A DNA stretch of 48,625 nt from assembly GCF_900143095.1 (NCBI RefSeq), contig NZ_FRDA01000015.1, forward strand, positions 1-48,625, given 5' to 3'. This DNA is from Pseudomonas asturiensis (GTDB lineage Bacteria; Pseudomonadota; Gammaproteobacteria; Pseudomonadales; Pseudomonadaceae). Below, one piece after another: positions 17,239 through 25,352 of the stretch. Both the position numbers and the translations under genes were made by a program. Under the pieces are notes generated by a model, which was given only the letters and a program-made list of their open reading frames with translations, was not told where the DNA came from and did not search any database. The first letter of the stretch is position 1; each line of letters begins with the position of its first letter.

Positions 17239-17472
17239 ATGAAACGTTTTGCTTTGGCAGCGGCCTGCACCCTGCTGGCTGTAAATGCTGTGGCGGCCCC
17301 GAAATCCTGCGATGAACTCAAGGATGAAATCGAGGCGCGTATCCAGGCGAACAATGTCACGTCCTACACGCTGGAAGTCGTCACCAATGACGAGGTTCAG
17401 GACCCGAACATGGTCGTGGGCAGCTGTGAAAACGGCACCAGAAAGATTATTTATCAGCGTAACGATCGCTGA
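17239..17472 (+). CDS. DUF1161 family secreted protein (copy 2)
   Basis: 77 residues with signal peptide MKRFALAAACTLLAVNAVAA. The mature part (SCDELKDEIEARIQANNVTSY then LEVV, later VGSCENGTRKIIY) is an obvious paralogue of the gene at 15082, with both cysteines kept. The start follows AAGAGGG. Function unknown; exported, so likely periplasmic. Confidence 0.88.
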   Translation: MKRFALAAACTLLAVNAVAAPKSCDELKDEIEARIQANNVTSYTLEVVTNDEVQDPNMVVGSCENGTRKIIYQRNDR

Positions 17473-17886
17473 TCAGATGCAGTGAACATCCCTTTCCTCT
17501 GCGACCACCTTGCGGTCTGCGTCATACAGCCAAGCATCGACATCACTGGTCAGTGACCTCACTTCCAGCACATAACGCTGCCCTGCAGCAAAGTGTGGGT
17601 AGTCGATTTCCACGAAGCAGGTGATTTCCGCGTAGTTGTCGCCCATCAGTCCGATGCTTGCGTAGCGGTATTCGTAGTCGTAACGCACTTGCAGCGAATG
17701 GCTGCCAGGGGTGACCTGAAAGTAGCGCCCGTCATAGGTGTTCTTGCCGTCGAGCTTGTCGGCCATCACCACCTTGCCCGTGATGGTGCGCAGATCGACC
17801 CAGGCCATGTCGGGGTCCACGGCAGGCAGAGGGCCAGCGCATCCGGCGAGGGCTGCGAGGGCAACGATCAGTGTCATGACGCGCAT
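17473..17886 (-). CDS. Small lipoprotein, PA0061/PA0062-type
   Basis: 137 residues from ATG 17886, with GGAG seven bases upstream. The lipobox is LAALAGC, so Cys15 should be lipidated. The body contains LDGKNTYDGRYFQVTPG and strand-rich segments (LQVRYDYEYRYASIG) that suggest an all-beta periplasmic domain. Its stop abuts the DUF1161 copy 2 stop. Its place beside osmC matches a conserved Pseudomonas lipoprotein of unknown function; the family name is from memory. Confidence 0.75.
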   Translation of the reverse strand: MRVMTLIVALAALAGCAGPLPAVDPDMAWVDLRTITGKVVMADKLDGKNTYDGRYFQVTPGSHSLQVRYDYEYRYASIGLMGDNYAEITCFVEIDYPHFAAGQRYVLEVRSLTSDVDAWLYDADRKVVAEERDVHCI

Positions 17887-17979
17887 GCTGTGCTCCGTTT
17901 CTGAACCGACGACGATGATAGTTGCGTCGGTGTTGTCTGTCCTGCATAACAGCACTGTGTTCAGATTTGAAGGCTGTGT

Positions 17980-19035
17980 ATGCCACGACTCACTGTTTTA
18001 CGCCTTTGGCAGGCTTTTCCGATACTGGCGGTTGTGATGCTCGCGGGCTGTTCCAGCGTGGCCTATTACGGGCAGCTGGCGCAGGGGCAGTGGCAGTTGT
18101 TGCAGGCGCGTGAGCCGGTCGATGAGGTCATCGCCGACCCTGCACGCGACCCCACTTTGCGTGCGCACCTGGCGCAATCACAAAAGGCCCGGGCCTTTGC
18201 CAGCGAACACCTGCACCTGCCTGACAACAAGAGCTATCGCCTGTACGCCGATCTGGGGCGTCCTTACGTGGTATGGAACGTGTTCGCCACCGACGAGTTC
18301 TCTCTTGATCCTGTGACGCACTGTTTTCCGATTGCCGGTTGCGTCGCCTACCGCGGTTACTACACGCCCGGCGGCGCGCGAGGTGAAGCGGCGTTGCTGC
18401 GCCAGGCCGGCAAGGACGTCTATCTCAGTGGTGTAGAAGCCTATTCGACGCTCGGTTGGTTCAATGACCCGATCCTGAGCTCGATGCTGGGCTGGGGCCA
18501 TGAACGACTGGCCACACTGATTTTTCACGAGCTGGCGCATCAGCGTTTCTACGTGAAAGATGACACACCATTCAACGAATCGTATGCCAGTTTCGTCGAG
18601 CAGGAAGGTACGCGTCAGTGGCGAGCCGCCCGAGGCCTGCCGCCGGAGAGTGTCTCGCAGTCCAGACGCCGTGATCAGTTCATCCAGTTGGTGCTCGATA
18701 CGCGGGAGCGTCTGAACGCTCTTTATCGTCTGCCACTGACACCCGACACCCTGCGCGAACGCAAGGCCGCCGAGTTCGAGCGCCTGCGACATGACTATCG
18801 GCAAATGCGCGATACACAGTGGGGCGGCGACAAGCGCTTCGACGGCTGGATCAACAGCCCGATGAACAACGCCAAACTGCTGCCCTTCGGGCTTTACGAC
18901 CAATGGGTGCCTGCGTTCGAGGCGTTGTTCAAACAGGTGAATGGCGACTGGGAAGCGTTTTTCCAGGCAGTGGAAACGCTTGGCGGCTTGCCTGCTGATT
19001 CACGCAAGGCGGCGTTGCAGCGATTGATGCCGTGA
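17980..19035 (+). CDS. Predicted zinc aminopeptidase (PF10023), lipoprotein
   Basis: 351 residues. The N-terminus has a lipobox (MLAGCSS, Cys near residue 24), so it is probably anchored in the periplasm. The metal site is H183-E-L-A-H187 in FHELAHQRFYVKDD, followed by a downstream Glu in FNESYASFVEQEG, a gluzincin-like layout. The full sequence fits the Aminopep family of uncharacterised proteobacterial peptidases. The substrate is unknown. The start has AAGG about seven bases upstream. It is divergent from the small lipoprotein gene. Confidence 0.85.
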   Translation: MPRLTVLRLWQAFPILAVVMLAGCSSVAYYGQLAQGQWQLLQAREPVDEVIADPARDPTLRAHLAQSQKARAFASEHLHLPDNKSYRLYADLGRPYVVWNVFATDEFSLDPVTHCFPIAGCVAYRGYYTPGGARGEAALLRQAGKDVYLSGVEAYSTLGWFNDPILSSMLGWGHERLATLIFHELAHQRFYVKDDTPFNESYASFVEQEGTRQWRAARGLPPESVSQSRRRDQFIQLVLDTRERLNALYRLPLTPDTLRERKAAEFERLRHDYRQMRDTQWGGDKRFDGWINSPMNNAKLLPFGLYDQWVPAFEALFKQVNGDWEAFFQAVETLGGLPADSRKAALQRLMP

Positions 19036-19082
19036 GCGCGCACCAGAGCCGAAACGAACGTGTCTGACTGGATGCATGTCCC

Positions 19083-19168
19083 GTGGGAGGCGGCTTGCTG
19101 GCGATGGCGTCAGTTCAGTTATTGATATGTCGCTTCAAAAAAAGCATCGCCGGCAAGCCGCCTCCCAC
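19083..19168. repeat. REPIN, type A
   Basis: Left arm GTGGGAGGCGGCTTGCTGGC and right arm ATCGCCGGCAAGCCGCCTCC then CAC. The gap 19036-19318 holds this element plus two copies of the conserved REP extension on the minus strand (19169-19192 and, without a REPIN, 19233-19261). No gene is supported in the gap. Confidence 0.9.
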
Positions 19169-19318
19169 AGTACGTTGTGTTGCCGCAAGACGTGCGAAAC
19201 AGGGCCGAAACGAATGTGTCTGACTGTATGCCTTCCACAGTCAGTTGGTTGCCGCAAGACGTGTGTATAACGATGAGTGCTCCGCGTGGGCATGCATGCC
19301 GTGGCGCTCTGCGTCACA

Positions 19319-19972
19319 TCAAGGGCTGTTCAAGAACGCTTCGTGCAACTCGGCCACTGTCGCAAAGTGATACGTCGGATTCTCTGCCGTCAGTTCTTCA
19401 TGGCTGCCAAACCCATACCCCACTGCCGCGACATCCAGACCGTTGCGAATTCCGCCGATCAGGTCGTGTTTGCGGTCACCGATCATCAGGGTGTGCGCCG
19501 GGTCGAGTTTTTCTTCGGCCAGCAGGTGGGCAATGAGTTCGACCTTGTCGGTGCGGGTGCCGTCCAGTTCGCTGCCGTAGATCACGATGAAGTGCCTGGC
19601 AAAATCAAAGTGCCGGGCGATTTCCCGGGCGAATTCCCAAGGCTTGGACGTGGCGATATACAGGCGTCTGCCCTGCCCGCCCAATGTCTCCAGCAACTCG
19701 GTCACACCTTCGAACACTTCATTTTCATACAGCCCGGTCACACGGAAGCGCTCGCGATAAAACCCGACCGCCTCCCACGCACGGGCTTCGTCCATGTCGT
19801 AAAACTGCATGAACGCCTGCAACAAGGGTGGGCCGATGAAGTGTTCCAGTCGGGTGATGTCCGGCTCGTCGATACCCAGCTGTGCCAGTGCGAACTGGAT
19901 CGAGCGGGTGATGCCCAGGCGTGGGTCGGTCAACGTGCCATCGAGGTCGAAAAGGATGTTCTGATAATGCAT
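19319..19972 (-). CDS. HAD-superfamily phosphatase (phosphoglycolate phosphatase-like)
   Basis: 217 residues from ATG 19972. Motif I is FDLDGTLTD (Asp9 nucleophile, Asp11), motif II is the Thr/Ser of IATSKP, and motif IV is MIGDRKHDLIGG. The helical cap is of the Gph/PGMB type. Substrate not known; relatives include phosphoglycolate and 5'-nucleotide phosphatases. It follows the gamma-carbonic anhydrase gene by 23 bases on the same strand, so they are probably co-transcribed. Confidence 0.9.
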   Translation of the reverse strand: MHYQNILFDLDGTLTDPRLGITRSIQFALAQLGIDEPDITRLEHFIGPPLLQAFMQFYDMDEARAWEAVGFYRERFRVTGLYENEVFEGVTELLETLGGQGRRLYIATSKPWEFAREIARHFDFARHFIVIYGSELDGTRTDKVELIAHLLAEEKLDPAHTLMIGDRKHDLIGGIRNGLDVAAVGYGFGSHEELTAENPTYHFATVAELHEAFLNSP

Positions 19973-19995
19973 GGGAGCCTTGAATTCCAGATGAG

Positions 19996-20544
19996 TCAGC
20001 AAGGTTGATCAAAGCCTTCGGCCAGATGCTGGTCCTTGAGGTTGACGTAATTGGTCGCGCTGTAAGGGAAGAACGCGATTTCCTTTTCGGTCAGTGCCCG
20101 GACTTGTTTGACCGGGCGGCCTACATAAAGAAAACCGCTTTCCAGCACCTTGCCTGGCGGCACCAGACTGCCCGCGCCGATGATCACGTGATCCTCCACC
20201 ACCGCGCCGTCCATGATGGTCGAGCCCATGCCGATCAGGATCCGGTTGCCGATGGTGCAACCGTGCAGCATGGCCTTGTGGCCGATGGTCACTTCGTCGC
20301 CGATCAGCAGCGGAAAACCGTCGGGGTTGAACGGTCCCGCATGAGTGATGTGCAGCACGCTGCCATCCTGCACGCTGGTACGGGCCCCGATGCGGATGCG
20401 GTGCATGTCGCCGCGCACCACGGTCAGCGGCCAGATGGAGCTGTCCGCGCCAATTTCGACGTCGCCGATGACCACGGCCGAGTGGTCGACGAACGCCCGT
20501 TCGCCGAGTATCGGTGTGTGACTGTGGAACTTGCGAATGGCCAC
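19996..20544 (-). CDS. Gamma-class carbonic anhydrase-like protein
   Basis: 182 residues of left-handed beta-helix hexapeptide repeats (for example VVIGDVEIGADSSIWP, IGDEVTIGHKAMLHG, IGNRILIGMGSTIMDG). Candidate metal ligands are a His of VLHITH (65/68), His89 and His94, the three-histidine layout of gamma carbonic anhydrases of the YrdA/CaiE group. Many members have low or no anhydrase activity, so the reaction is not certain. It is divergent from prlC. Confidence 0.92.
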   Translation of the reverse strand: MAIRKFHSHTPILGERAFVDHSAVVIGDVEIGADSSIWPLTVVRGDMHRIRIGARTSVQDGSVLHITHAGPFNPDGFPLLIGDEVTIGHKAMLHGCTIGNRILIGMGSTIMDGAVVEDHVIIGAGSLVPPGKVLESGFLYVGRPVKQVRALTEKEIAFFPYSATNYVNLKDQHLAEGFDQPC

Positions 20545-20656
20545 GATAGGCTCCTTCTTTGGCAGTGATAGAGGTCAGAAGCGGGTTTCGATGCTGCGGT
20601 CGGCGTCGATTGTAATTAAGATGCAGGAATGTTTCTTCCAGCCAAGGTGCAAAACC

Positions 20657-22708
20657 GTGAGCGCGAACAACCCGCTTCTGCAATCGTACGACCTGCCACC
20701 CTTCTCGGCGATCCGTGCCGAGCATGTCAAACCTGCCATCGAACAGATCCTGGCGGACAACCGCGCTGCAATCGCCGACATTCTCGCCAAACAGGGGTCG
20801 GCACCGACCTGGGCCGGACTTGTACTGACCATGGACGAATTGAACGACCGCCTCGGCGCTGCCTGGAGTCCGGTCAGCCACCTGAATGCCGTGTGCAACA
20901 GCGCCGAACTGCGTGAAGCCTACGAGTCGTGCCTGCCTGCGTTGAGCGCCTACTCCACGGAGATGGGCCAGAACCGCGCATTGTTCCAGGCTTATGAAGC
21001 TCTGGCCAACAGCCCGGAAGCCGTGAACTTCGATGTCGGTCAGAAGACCATCCTTGAACAGTCGCTGCGCGACTTCCGCCTGTCCGGTATCGACCTGCCG
21101 CCCGAGCAGCAGAAGCGTTATGCCGAGGTGCAGAGCAAGCTGTCGGAGCTGGGCAGCCAGTTCTCCAACCAGTTGCTGGACGCCACTCAGGCCTGGACCA
21201 AGCAGGTGACCGATGAATCCGCCCTTGCTGGCCTGACCGACTCGGCCAGGCAGCAGATGGCCGCCGCGGCCAAGGCCAAGGGCCTGGACGGCTACCTGAT
21301 CACGCTGGAATTCCCGAGCTACTACGCGGTGATGACCTACGCCGAAGACCGCGCCCTGCGGGAAGAGCTCTACGCCGCATATTGCACCCGCGCCTCGGAT
21401 CAAGGCCCGAACGCGGGCAAGAACGATAACGGTCCAGTCATGGAGCAGATCCTCGACCTGCGTCAGGAACTGGCTCAGCTGTTGGGTTACGCGAATTTCG
21501 CAGAACTGAGCCTGGCGACCAAGATGGCCGAGTCCAGCGATCAGGTGTTGAGCTTCCTGCGCGATCTGGCCACCCGCAGCAAACCGTTTGCCGCTCAGGA
21601 CCTGGAAGAGCTCAAGGCTTATGCGGCCGAACAGGGCTGCCCGGATCTGCAAAGCTGGGACAGCGGCTTTTACAGCGAAAAACTGCGTGAGCAGCGCTAC
21701 AGCGTTTCCCAGGAAGCCCTGCGCGTGTACTTCCCGATCGACAAAGTATTGGGCGGTCTGTTTGCCATCGTTCAACGTCTGTACGGCATCGAAATCGCCG
21801 AGCAGACAGGCTTCGACACCTGGCATCCGGACGTTCGCCTGTTCGAAATCAAGGAAAACGGTCAGCACGTCGGCCGCTTCTTCTTCGACCTGTACGCTCG
21901 CGCGAACAAGCGTGGCGGCGCGTGGATGGATGGCGCTCGCGACCGTCGTCGCACGGCCGAAGGCACCCTGCAGAGCCCGGTGGCCAATCTGGTGTGCAAC
22001 TTTACGCCAGCAGTTGGCGGCAAACCTGCGTTGCTGACCCACGATGAAGTCACCACGCTGTTCCACGAATTCGGCCACGGCCTGCATCACCTGCTGACCC
22101 GAGTCGAACACGCTGGCGTTTCCGGCATCAATGGTGTGGCGTGGGATGCGGTCGAGCTGCCCAGTCAGTTCATGGAAAACTGGTGCTGGGAGCCGGAAGG
22201 TCTGGCGCTGATTTCCGGCCATTACGAAAGCGGCGCACCCCTGCCGCAGGACCTGCTGGAGAAGATGCTTGCTGCGCGCAACTTCCATTCGGGTCTGATG
22301 ATGGTGCGTCAGCTGGAGTTTTCGCTGTTCGACTTCGAGCTGCATGCCACCCACGGCGACGGCCGCAGCGTGTTGCAGGTACTGGAAGGTATCCGCGACG
22401 AAGTTTCGGTCATGCGCCCGCCCGCCTACAACCGCTTCCCCAACAGCTTCGCGCACATCTTCGCGGGCGGTTACGCGGCGGGTTACTACAGCTACAAGTG
22501 GGCTGAAGTGCTGTCGGCCGATGCGTTTTCGAAGTTCGAAGAAGACGGCGTGCTCAATGCCGAAACCGGTCGTGCCTTCCGCGAAGCCATTCTGGCCCGT
22601 GGCGGCTCGCAGGCACCGATGGTGCTGTTCGTCGACTTCCGCGGACGCGAGCCGTCGATTGACGCACTCTTGCGCCACAGCGGTTTGAGTGAGGACGCGG
22701 CAGCATGA
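20657..22708 (+). CDS. prlC: Oligopeptidase A
   Basis: A cytosolic M3 zinc metallopeptidase that degrades short peptides, including cleaved signal peptides. 683 residues from GTG 20657 (V)SANNPLLQSYDLPPF, with AAGGTG seven bases upstream; this is the normal Pseudomonas length, and longer frames upstream are not family-like. The zinc site is H470-E-F-G-H474 in LFHEFGHGLHHLL, with a downstream Glu in the ENWCWEPE segment. It overlaps the following small gene by four bases, so they are coupled. Confidence 0.96.
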   Translation: MSANNPLLQSYDLPPFSAIRAEHVKPAIEQILADNRAAIADILAKQGSAPTWAGLVLTMDELNDRLGAAWSPVSHLNAVCNSAELREAYESCLPALSAYSTEMGQNRALFQAYEALANSPEAVNFDVGQKTILEQSLRDFRLSGIDLPPEQQKRYAEVQSKLSELGSQFSNQLLDATQAWTKQVTDESALAGLTDSARQQMAAAAKAKGLDGYLITLEFPSYYAVMTYAEDRALREELYAAYCTRASDQGPNAGKNDNGPVMEQILDLRQELAQLLGYANFAELSLATKMAESSDQVLSFLRDLATRSKPFAAQDLEELKAYAAEQGCPDLQSWDSGFYSEKLREQRYSVSQEALRVYFPIDKVLGGLFAIVQRLYGIEIAEQTGFDTWHPDVRLFEIKENGQHVGRFFFDLYARANKRGGAWMDGARDRRRTAEGTLQSPVANLVCNFTPAVGGKPALLTHDEVTTLFHEFGHGLHHLLTRVEHAGVSGINGVAWDAVELPSQFMENWCWEPEGLALISGHYESGAPLPQDLLEKMLAARNFHSGLMMVRQLEFSLFDFELHATHGDGRSVLQVLEGIRDEVSVMRPPAYNRFPNSFAHIFAGGYAAGYYSYKWAEVLSADAFSKFEEDGVLNAETGRAFREAILARGGSQAPMVLFVDFRGREPSIDALLRHSGLSEDAAA

Positions 22709-22992
22709 CCGATACACCTGCGGTCGTTACCAAAAAACGCTTCATCGCCGGGGCGGTCTGCCCGGCGTGCAGCGAGCCTGACAAGTTGATGATGTGGAGC
22801 GAAGACGAGGTCCCGCACCGCGAGTGCGTGAACTGCGGTTACAGCGACACACTCAACGAGCAAGGGCTTTCGGTTCCTAAGGAGCTGGGCACACGGGTCA
22901 ACAAGGTGGTGGTCAAGCCGGCTGATCCGAAGGTGCAGGGCGTGCAGTTCTTTCCGAACCCGAAGTTGAAGAAGCCGGTTGATCCGAGCTGA
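22705..22992 (+). CDS. yheV: YheV-family zinc-ribbon protein
   Basis: 95 residues. Two CxxC pairs form a zinc ribbon: CPAC (about residues 19-22) and CVNC (about 41-44), in the order KRFIAGAVCPACSEPDKL and HRECVNCGYSD. The C-terminus is a basic tail (NPKLKKPVDPS). The ATGA overlap with prlC is the conserved prlC-yheV operon pairing. Function unknown. The symbol follows E. coli naming. Confidence 0.88.
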   Translation: MTDTPAVVTKKRFIAGAVCPACSEPDKLMMWSEDEVPHRECVNCGYSDTLNEQGLSVPKELGTRVNKVVVKPADPKVQGVQFFPNPKLKKPVDPS

Positions 22993-23047
22993 CACTCCGA
23001 TACGAGGGCGTACCAGAGGTGCGCCCCTGTATTTTATCGGTATCCAT

Positions 23048-23293
23048 TTAAAATTTTAGTTTTACGAACGTCCGGGCCAGGGCTATCAGTAAGTCATCGT
23101 CTCTTTTTTGATGACCTTCCTTGTTGTCCACATCAACGTTTCCTGAAACCTTATCAAAACGCCCGTCTTTGTCCGGGTCGCTGACATAGGCTACGTACTG
23201 TATTTCCGTGCCCTTATAAAACTCCACAATGACTTCAGGGATGTTATCGCCCTCGAAATCTTCCATCGACAACTGGATCGAATTTTTAGTCAT
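23048..23293 (-). CDS. Small acidic hypothetical protein (tandem paralogue 1)
   Basis: 81 residues, start behind AGGAG. A soluble acidic protein without signal peptide. The first half (SMEDFEGDNIPEVIVEFYKG) matches the neighbour at 23388 (KAEDFKVKKYPEIVAELYEN), so the two genes arose by duplication. The C-terminus (DLLIALARTFVKLKF) also aligns loosely. No domain recognised. The composition is slightly AT-richer than the flanks. Small paired genes like this can be immunity proteins, but nothing here proves it. Confidence 0.75.
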   Translation of the reverse strand: MTKNSIQLSMEDFEGDNIPEVIVEFYKGTEIQYVAYVSDPDKDGRFDKVSGNVDVDNKEGHQKRDDDLLIALARTFVKLKF

Positions 23294-23387
23294 CTCTTGT
23301 CTCCTGCTTCAACGTGTTATTAGTCTTTCCCGTCCTGACGCCTGACACGTTGAACAGAATGTCGTCAGCGGGTCAGCCAGCAAGTGC

Positions 23388-23621
23388 TCATGGATCTGAA
23401 AGTTTTGAAATCTTTTCCCTGAATGAAAAGGCCAGATCCACAAGTACGTGTTTGGCCATCTCCAGGTCGCCGTCAAAATCAATTTCATCTTCCGGCTCGG
23501 TGTCCAATGACAGCAGAATGGAGCTCAGAAACTCATCATTCTCGTACAGCTCAGCTACGATTTCGGGGTACTTCTTTACTTTGAAGTCTTCGGCCTTCAG
23601 CCGAACTTCATACTTGGCCAT
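23388..23621 (-). CDS. Small acidic hypothetical protein (tandem paralogue 2)
   Basis: 77 residues, start behind GAGGTGG. Related to the gene at 23048 through the ED-F-x6-PEIVAELYEN segment and the helical end (LVDLAFSFREKI). Acidic middle section (DTEPEDEIDFDGDLE). Upstream of gene 1 by 94 bases on the same strand, so the pair is probably one transcript. Function unknown. Confidence 0.75.
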   Translation of the reverse strand: MAKYEVRLKAEDFKVKKYPEIVAELYENDEFLSSILLSLDTEPEDEIDFDGDLEMAKHVLVDLAFSFREKISKLSDP

Positions 23622-23770
23622 TACCCACCTCGCTGTAAGGTAAGTTGCCAGCGTCGGGTCGAGTCTGGCGTTTAGTTACGCTAGTCCTTGCTGGAAAACC
23701 CGTCTACTGACAGAAATGACAGGTGGCAACGTGTCCATGCCGATGTGGCATGTTCGCGCAGCACAAAAGA

Positions 23771-23793
23771 GGGCTCGCCGACGAGGCGAGCCC
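23771..23793 (-). terminator. Rho-independent terminator of the PI-PLC-like gene
   Basis: GGGCTCGCC and GGCGAGCCC pair around a GACGA loop; on the minus strand the stem is followed by CTCTTTT. It lies 17 bases beyond the stop of the gene at 23810. Confidence 0.85.
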
Positions 23794-23809
23794 ATTCAGG
23801 AATGCTCTT

Positions 23810-25081
23810 TCAGGGGACCGCTATCTCGACCCGGGACACCTTGCCATTCAGGCCGTTGTACTTGAAGTAATCAACACGGTAGTCATCGGTTTCGAGCGTG
23901 CGTTCGAACTCGTGAACAATCACGTCCTCGCGGATACCAATGTCTCGTTTGACTTCAATAACAGCGTAGTCATCCGCAAGGCTTGCACGCGGGCTGTCGA
24001 ATACCGTGATGCGAGTGTCTTTTGCGATGCCCGACAAAGACAGTGACTGGGCTTCATCGTTTTCACAGCCTTCGGCGGGCAGGCTGAGGGTTTTCGTTTC
24101 AGCGGGAATGACGCAGACCGTGTCCTGCGTCTTGTCTGCACGGGGGCCTTCCCATAGATAGATGCCCCCCTGACTGAGTGCGCGAGTGTAGGAAAGCGTG
24201 TCGCCGTTGCGGTAATTGTTGATGCCTATGAAGTTCGGCGTGACACCGCACCGTTTCGTGCGCCGCATCAGGTAGGTCAGGTTGTTGTCGTAGGCGGCCG
24301 AGTCCATGGCGGTGGAGGTTGCAGAATGGAACTGGTTCATCAGAAACAGTCGATTCCAGCGCTTGCCCGTTTCCCTGGCGACGGCCCTGGTGCTCAGCGG
24401 CACTTCACGCCAGCGGGTCGGGCAGGAGAAGTCGTGGAAGACCAGCAGGTTCGTGGCTACCGCCCCCAGCGTATCCCAGCGGTTCTGGACCAGCCAGTTC
24501 TGGTCATAAAGCACCCTGACGGCTTTTTCCCCCACCACATAACTCCCCTCCAGCTCCCAGCGATCAGTCAGCAGGATGAGGCGGTTATTGCTGCTCGCCA
24601 TTTGCGCCAGCGTGGGCCACTGGTCGCCGTTGAAGCTGGCGGGATGGAACGAGTACTCGGCCAGTTCAGGCAACGCTTCGAATACCTGTCGCAGGTCGTC
24701 TCGGGTGACGTGGCTTTCCAGAAACATCGTGATGACTTCATTCGGATTTTCCTTGAGGAACGGAATGAATTCATTTTTGAGCTGTTTGCCCCAAGGGCCG
24801 TAGCAGGCCAGCGAGCCGTGGCACACCTTGATCCGGTTCAGGCCATGCTGGGTATCGTCAGTGTGAAGATCCAGCATGAAACCCCGCACCCCATCGGATA
24901 ACTGCTGGGGCATTTCCTTGAGGTTCTGGTTTATTTTTTCGTAGGCATTGTGGGTGGTGACCCAATGGTACTGGTCGAATGGCTTGTCCCTGTCGGAAAA
25001 GCTGGATGCCAGTGTGTCCGTCGCGGCAATCGATAACAGCGATGCGCCCGTCAGGGCGCTCATGGCGAAAACAGTGTTCAT
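23810..25081 (-). CDS. Secreted phosphatidylinositol-specific phospholipase C-like protein
   Basis: 423 residues with a signal peptide (cleavage near TLASS, residue about 26). The PLC-X barrel has the expected catalytic segments: WVTTHNAYEKIN with the first His (about residue 44), VRGFMLDLHTDD, then KVCHGSLACYGPW with the second His. EVITMFLESHV follows. The C-terminal third (about 310-423) is not recognised and may be a separate beta-rich domain. Such enzymes cleave phosphatidylinositol or GPI anchors; in a plant-associated Pseudomonas a host-lipid or phosphate-scavenging role is possible but inferred. Its upstream gap (25082-25352) is shared with the divergent radical SAM gene. Confidence 0.85.
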   Translation of the reverse strand: MNTVFAMSALTGASLLSIAATDTLASSFSDRDKPFDQYHWVTTHNAYEKINQNLKEMPQQLSDGVRGFMLDLHTDDTQHGLNRIKVCHGSLACYGPWGKQLKNEFIPFLKENPNEVITMFLESHVTRDDLRQVFEALPELAEYSFHPASFNGDQWPTLAQMASSNNRLILLTDRWELEGSYVVGEKAVRVLYDQNWLVQNRWDTLGAVATNLLVFHDFSCPTRWREVPLSTRAVARETGKRWNRLFLMNQFHSATSTAMDSAAYDNNLTYLMRRTKRCGVTPNFIGINNYRNGDTLSYTRALSQGGIYLWEGPRADKTQDTVCVIPAETKTLSLPAEGCENDEAQSLSLSGIAKDTRITVFDSPRASLADDYAVIEVKRDIGIREDVIVHEFERTLETDDYRVDYFKYNGLNGKVSRVEIAVP

Positions 25082-25319
25082 GACTGAAGTCCTTTTCAGT
25101 GCAGGCCTGACCTGATGTGCAGGCCCTGATAAGTGGCAGGCGCTCTCCCTGAGCGTCCCGGTGAGGATTAATAGAGGACGGGCCGCATTTTTGGAAATGG
25201 CATCTTGTTACCAATCTTTAGACGACTGTCGCAAGGCGGCGTGTTTGAACGGCTGCCGGGGTCACGCCGCCTGTCAGCGACAAGCACATTTAATGGGAGG
25301 TAGAAGACGATCTGCTGTA

Positions 25320-25335
25320 CTGTATGAATAAACAG
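25320..25335. promoter_or_regulatory. LexA (SOS) box upstream of the radical SAM gene
   Basis: CTGTATGAATAAACAG is a full CTGT-N8-ACAG match to the gammaproteobacterial LexA operator, with an AT-rich centre. It ends 17 bases before the ATG at 25353. I recall the P. aeruginosa orthologue PA0069 being listed in the LexA regulon, which agrees. Confidence 0.85.
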
Positions 25336-25352
25336 TAAAAGGGTGATGCCAG

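Noticed and set aside
20009..22717. A very long open frame (about 900 codons) on the minus strand opposite prlC
   Set aside because: It is the mirror of a gene with strong high-G+C codon bias. The protein lacks any family pattern, while the plus strand encodes a complete oligopeptidase A; the end only borrows the gamma-carbonic anhydrase sequence out of frame.
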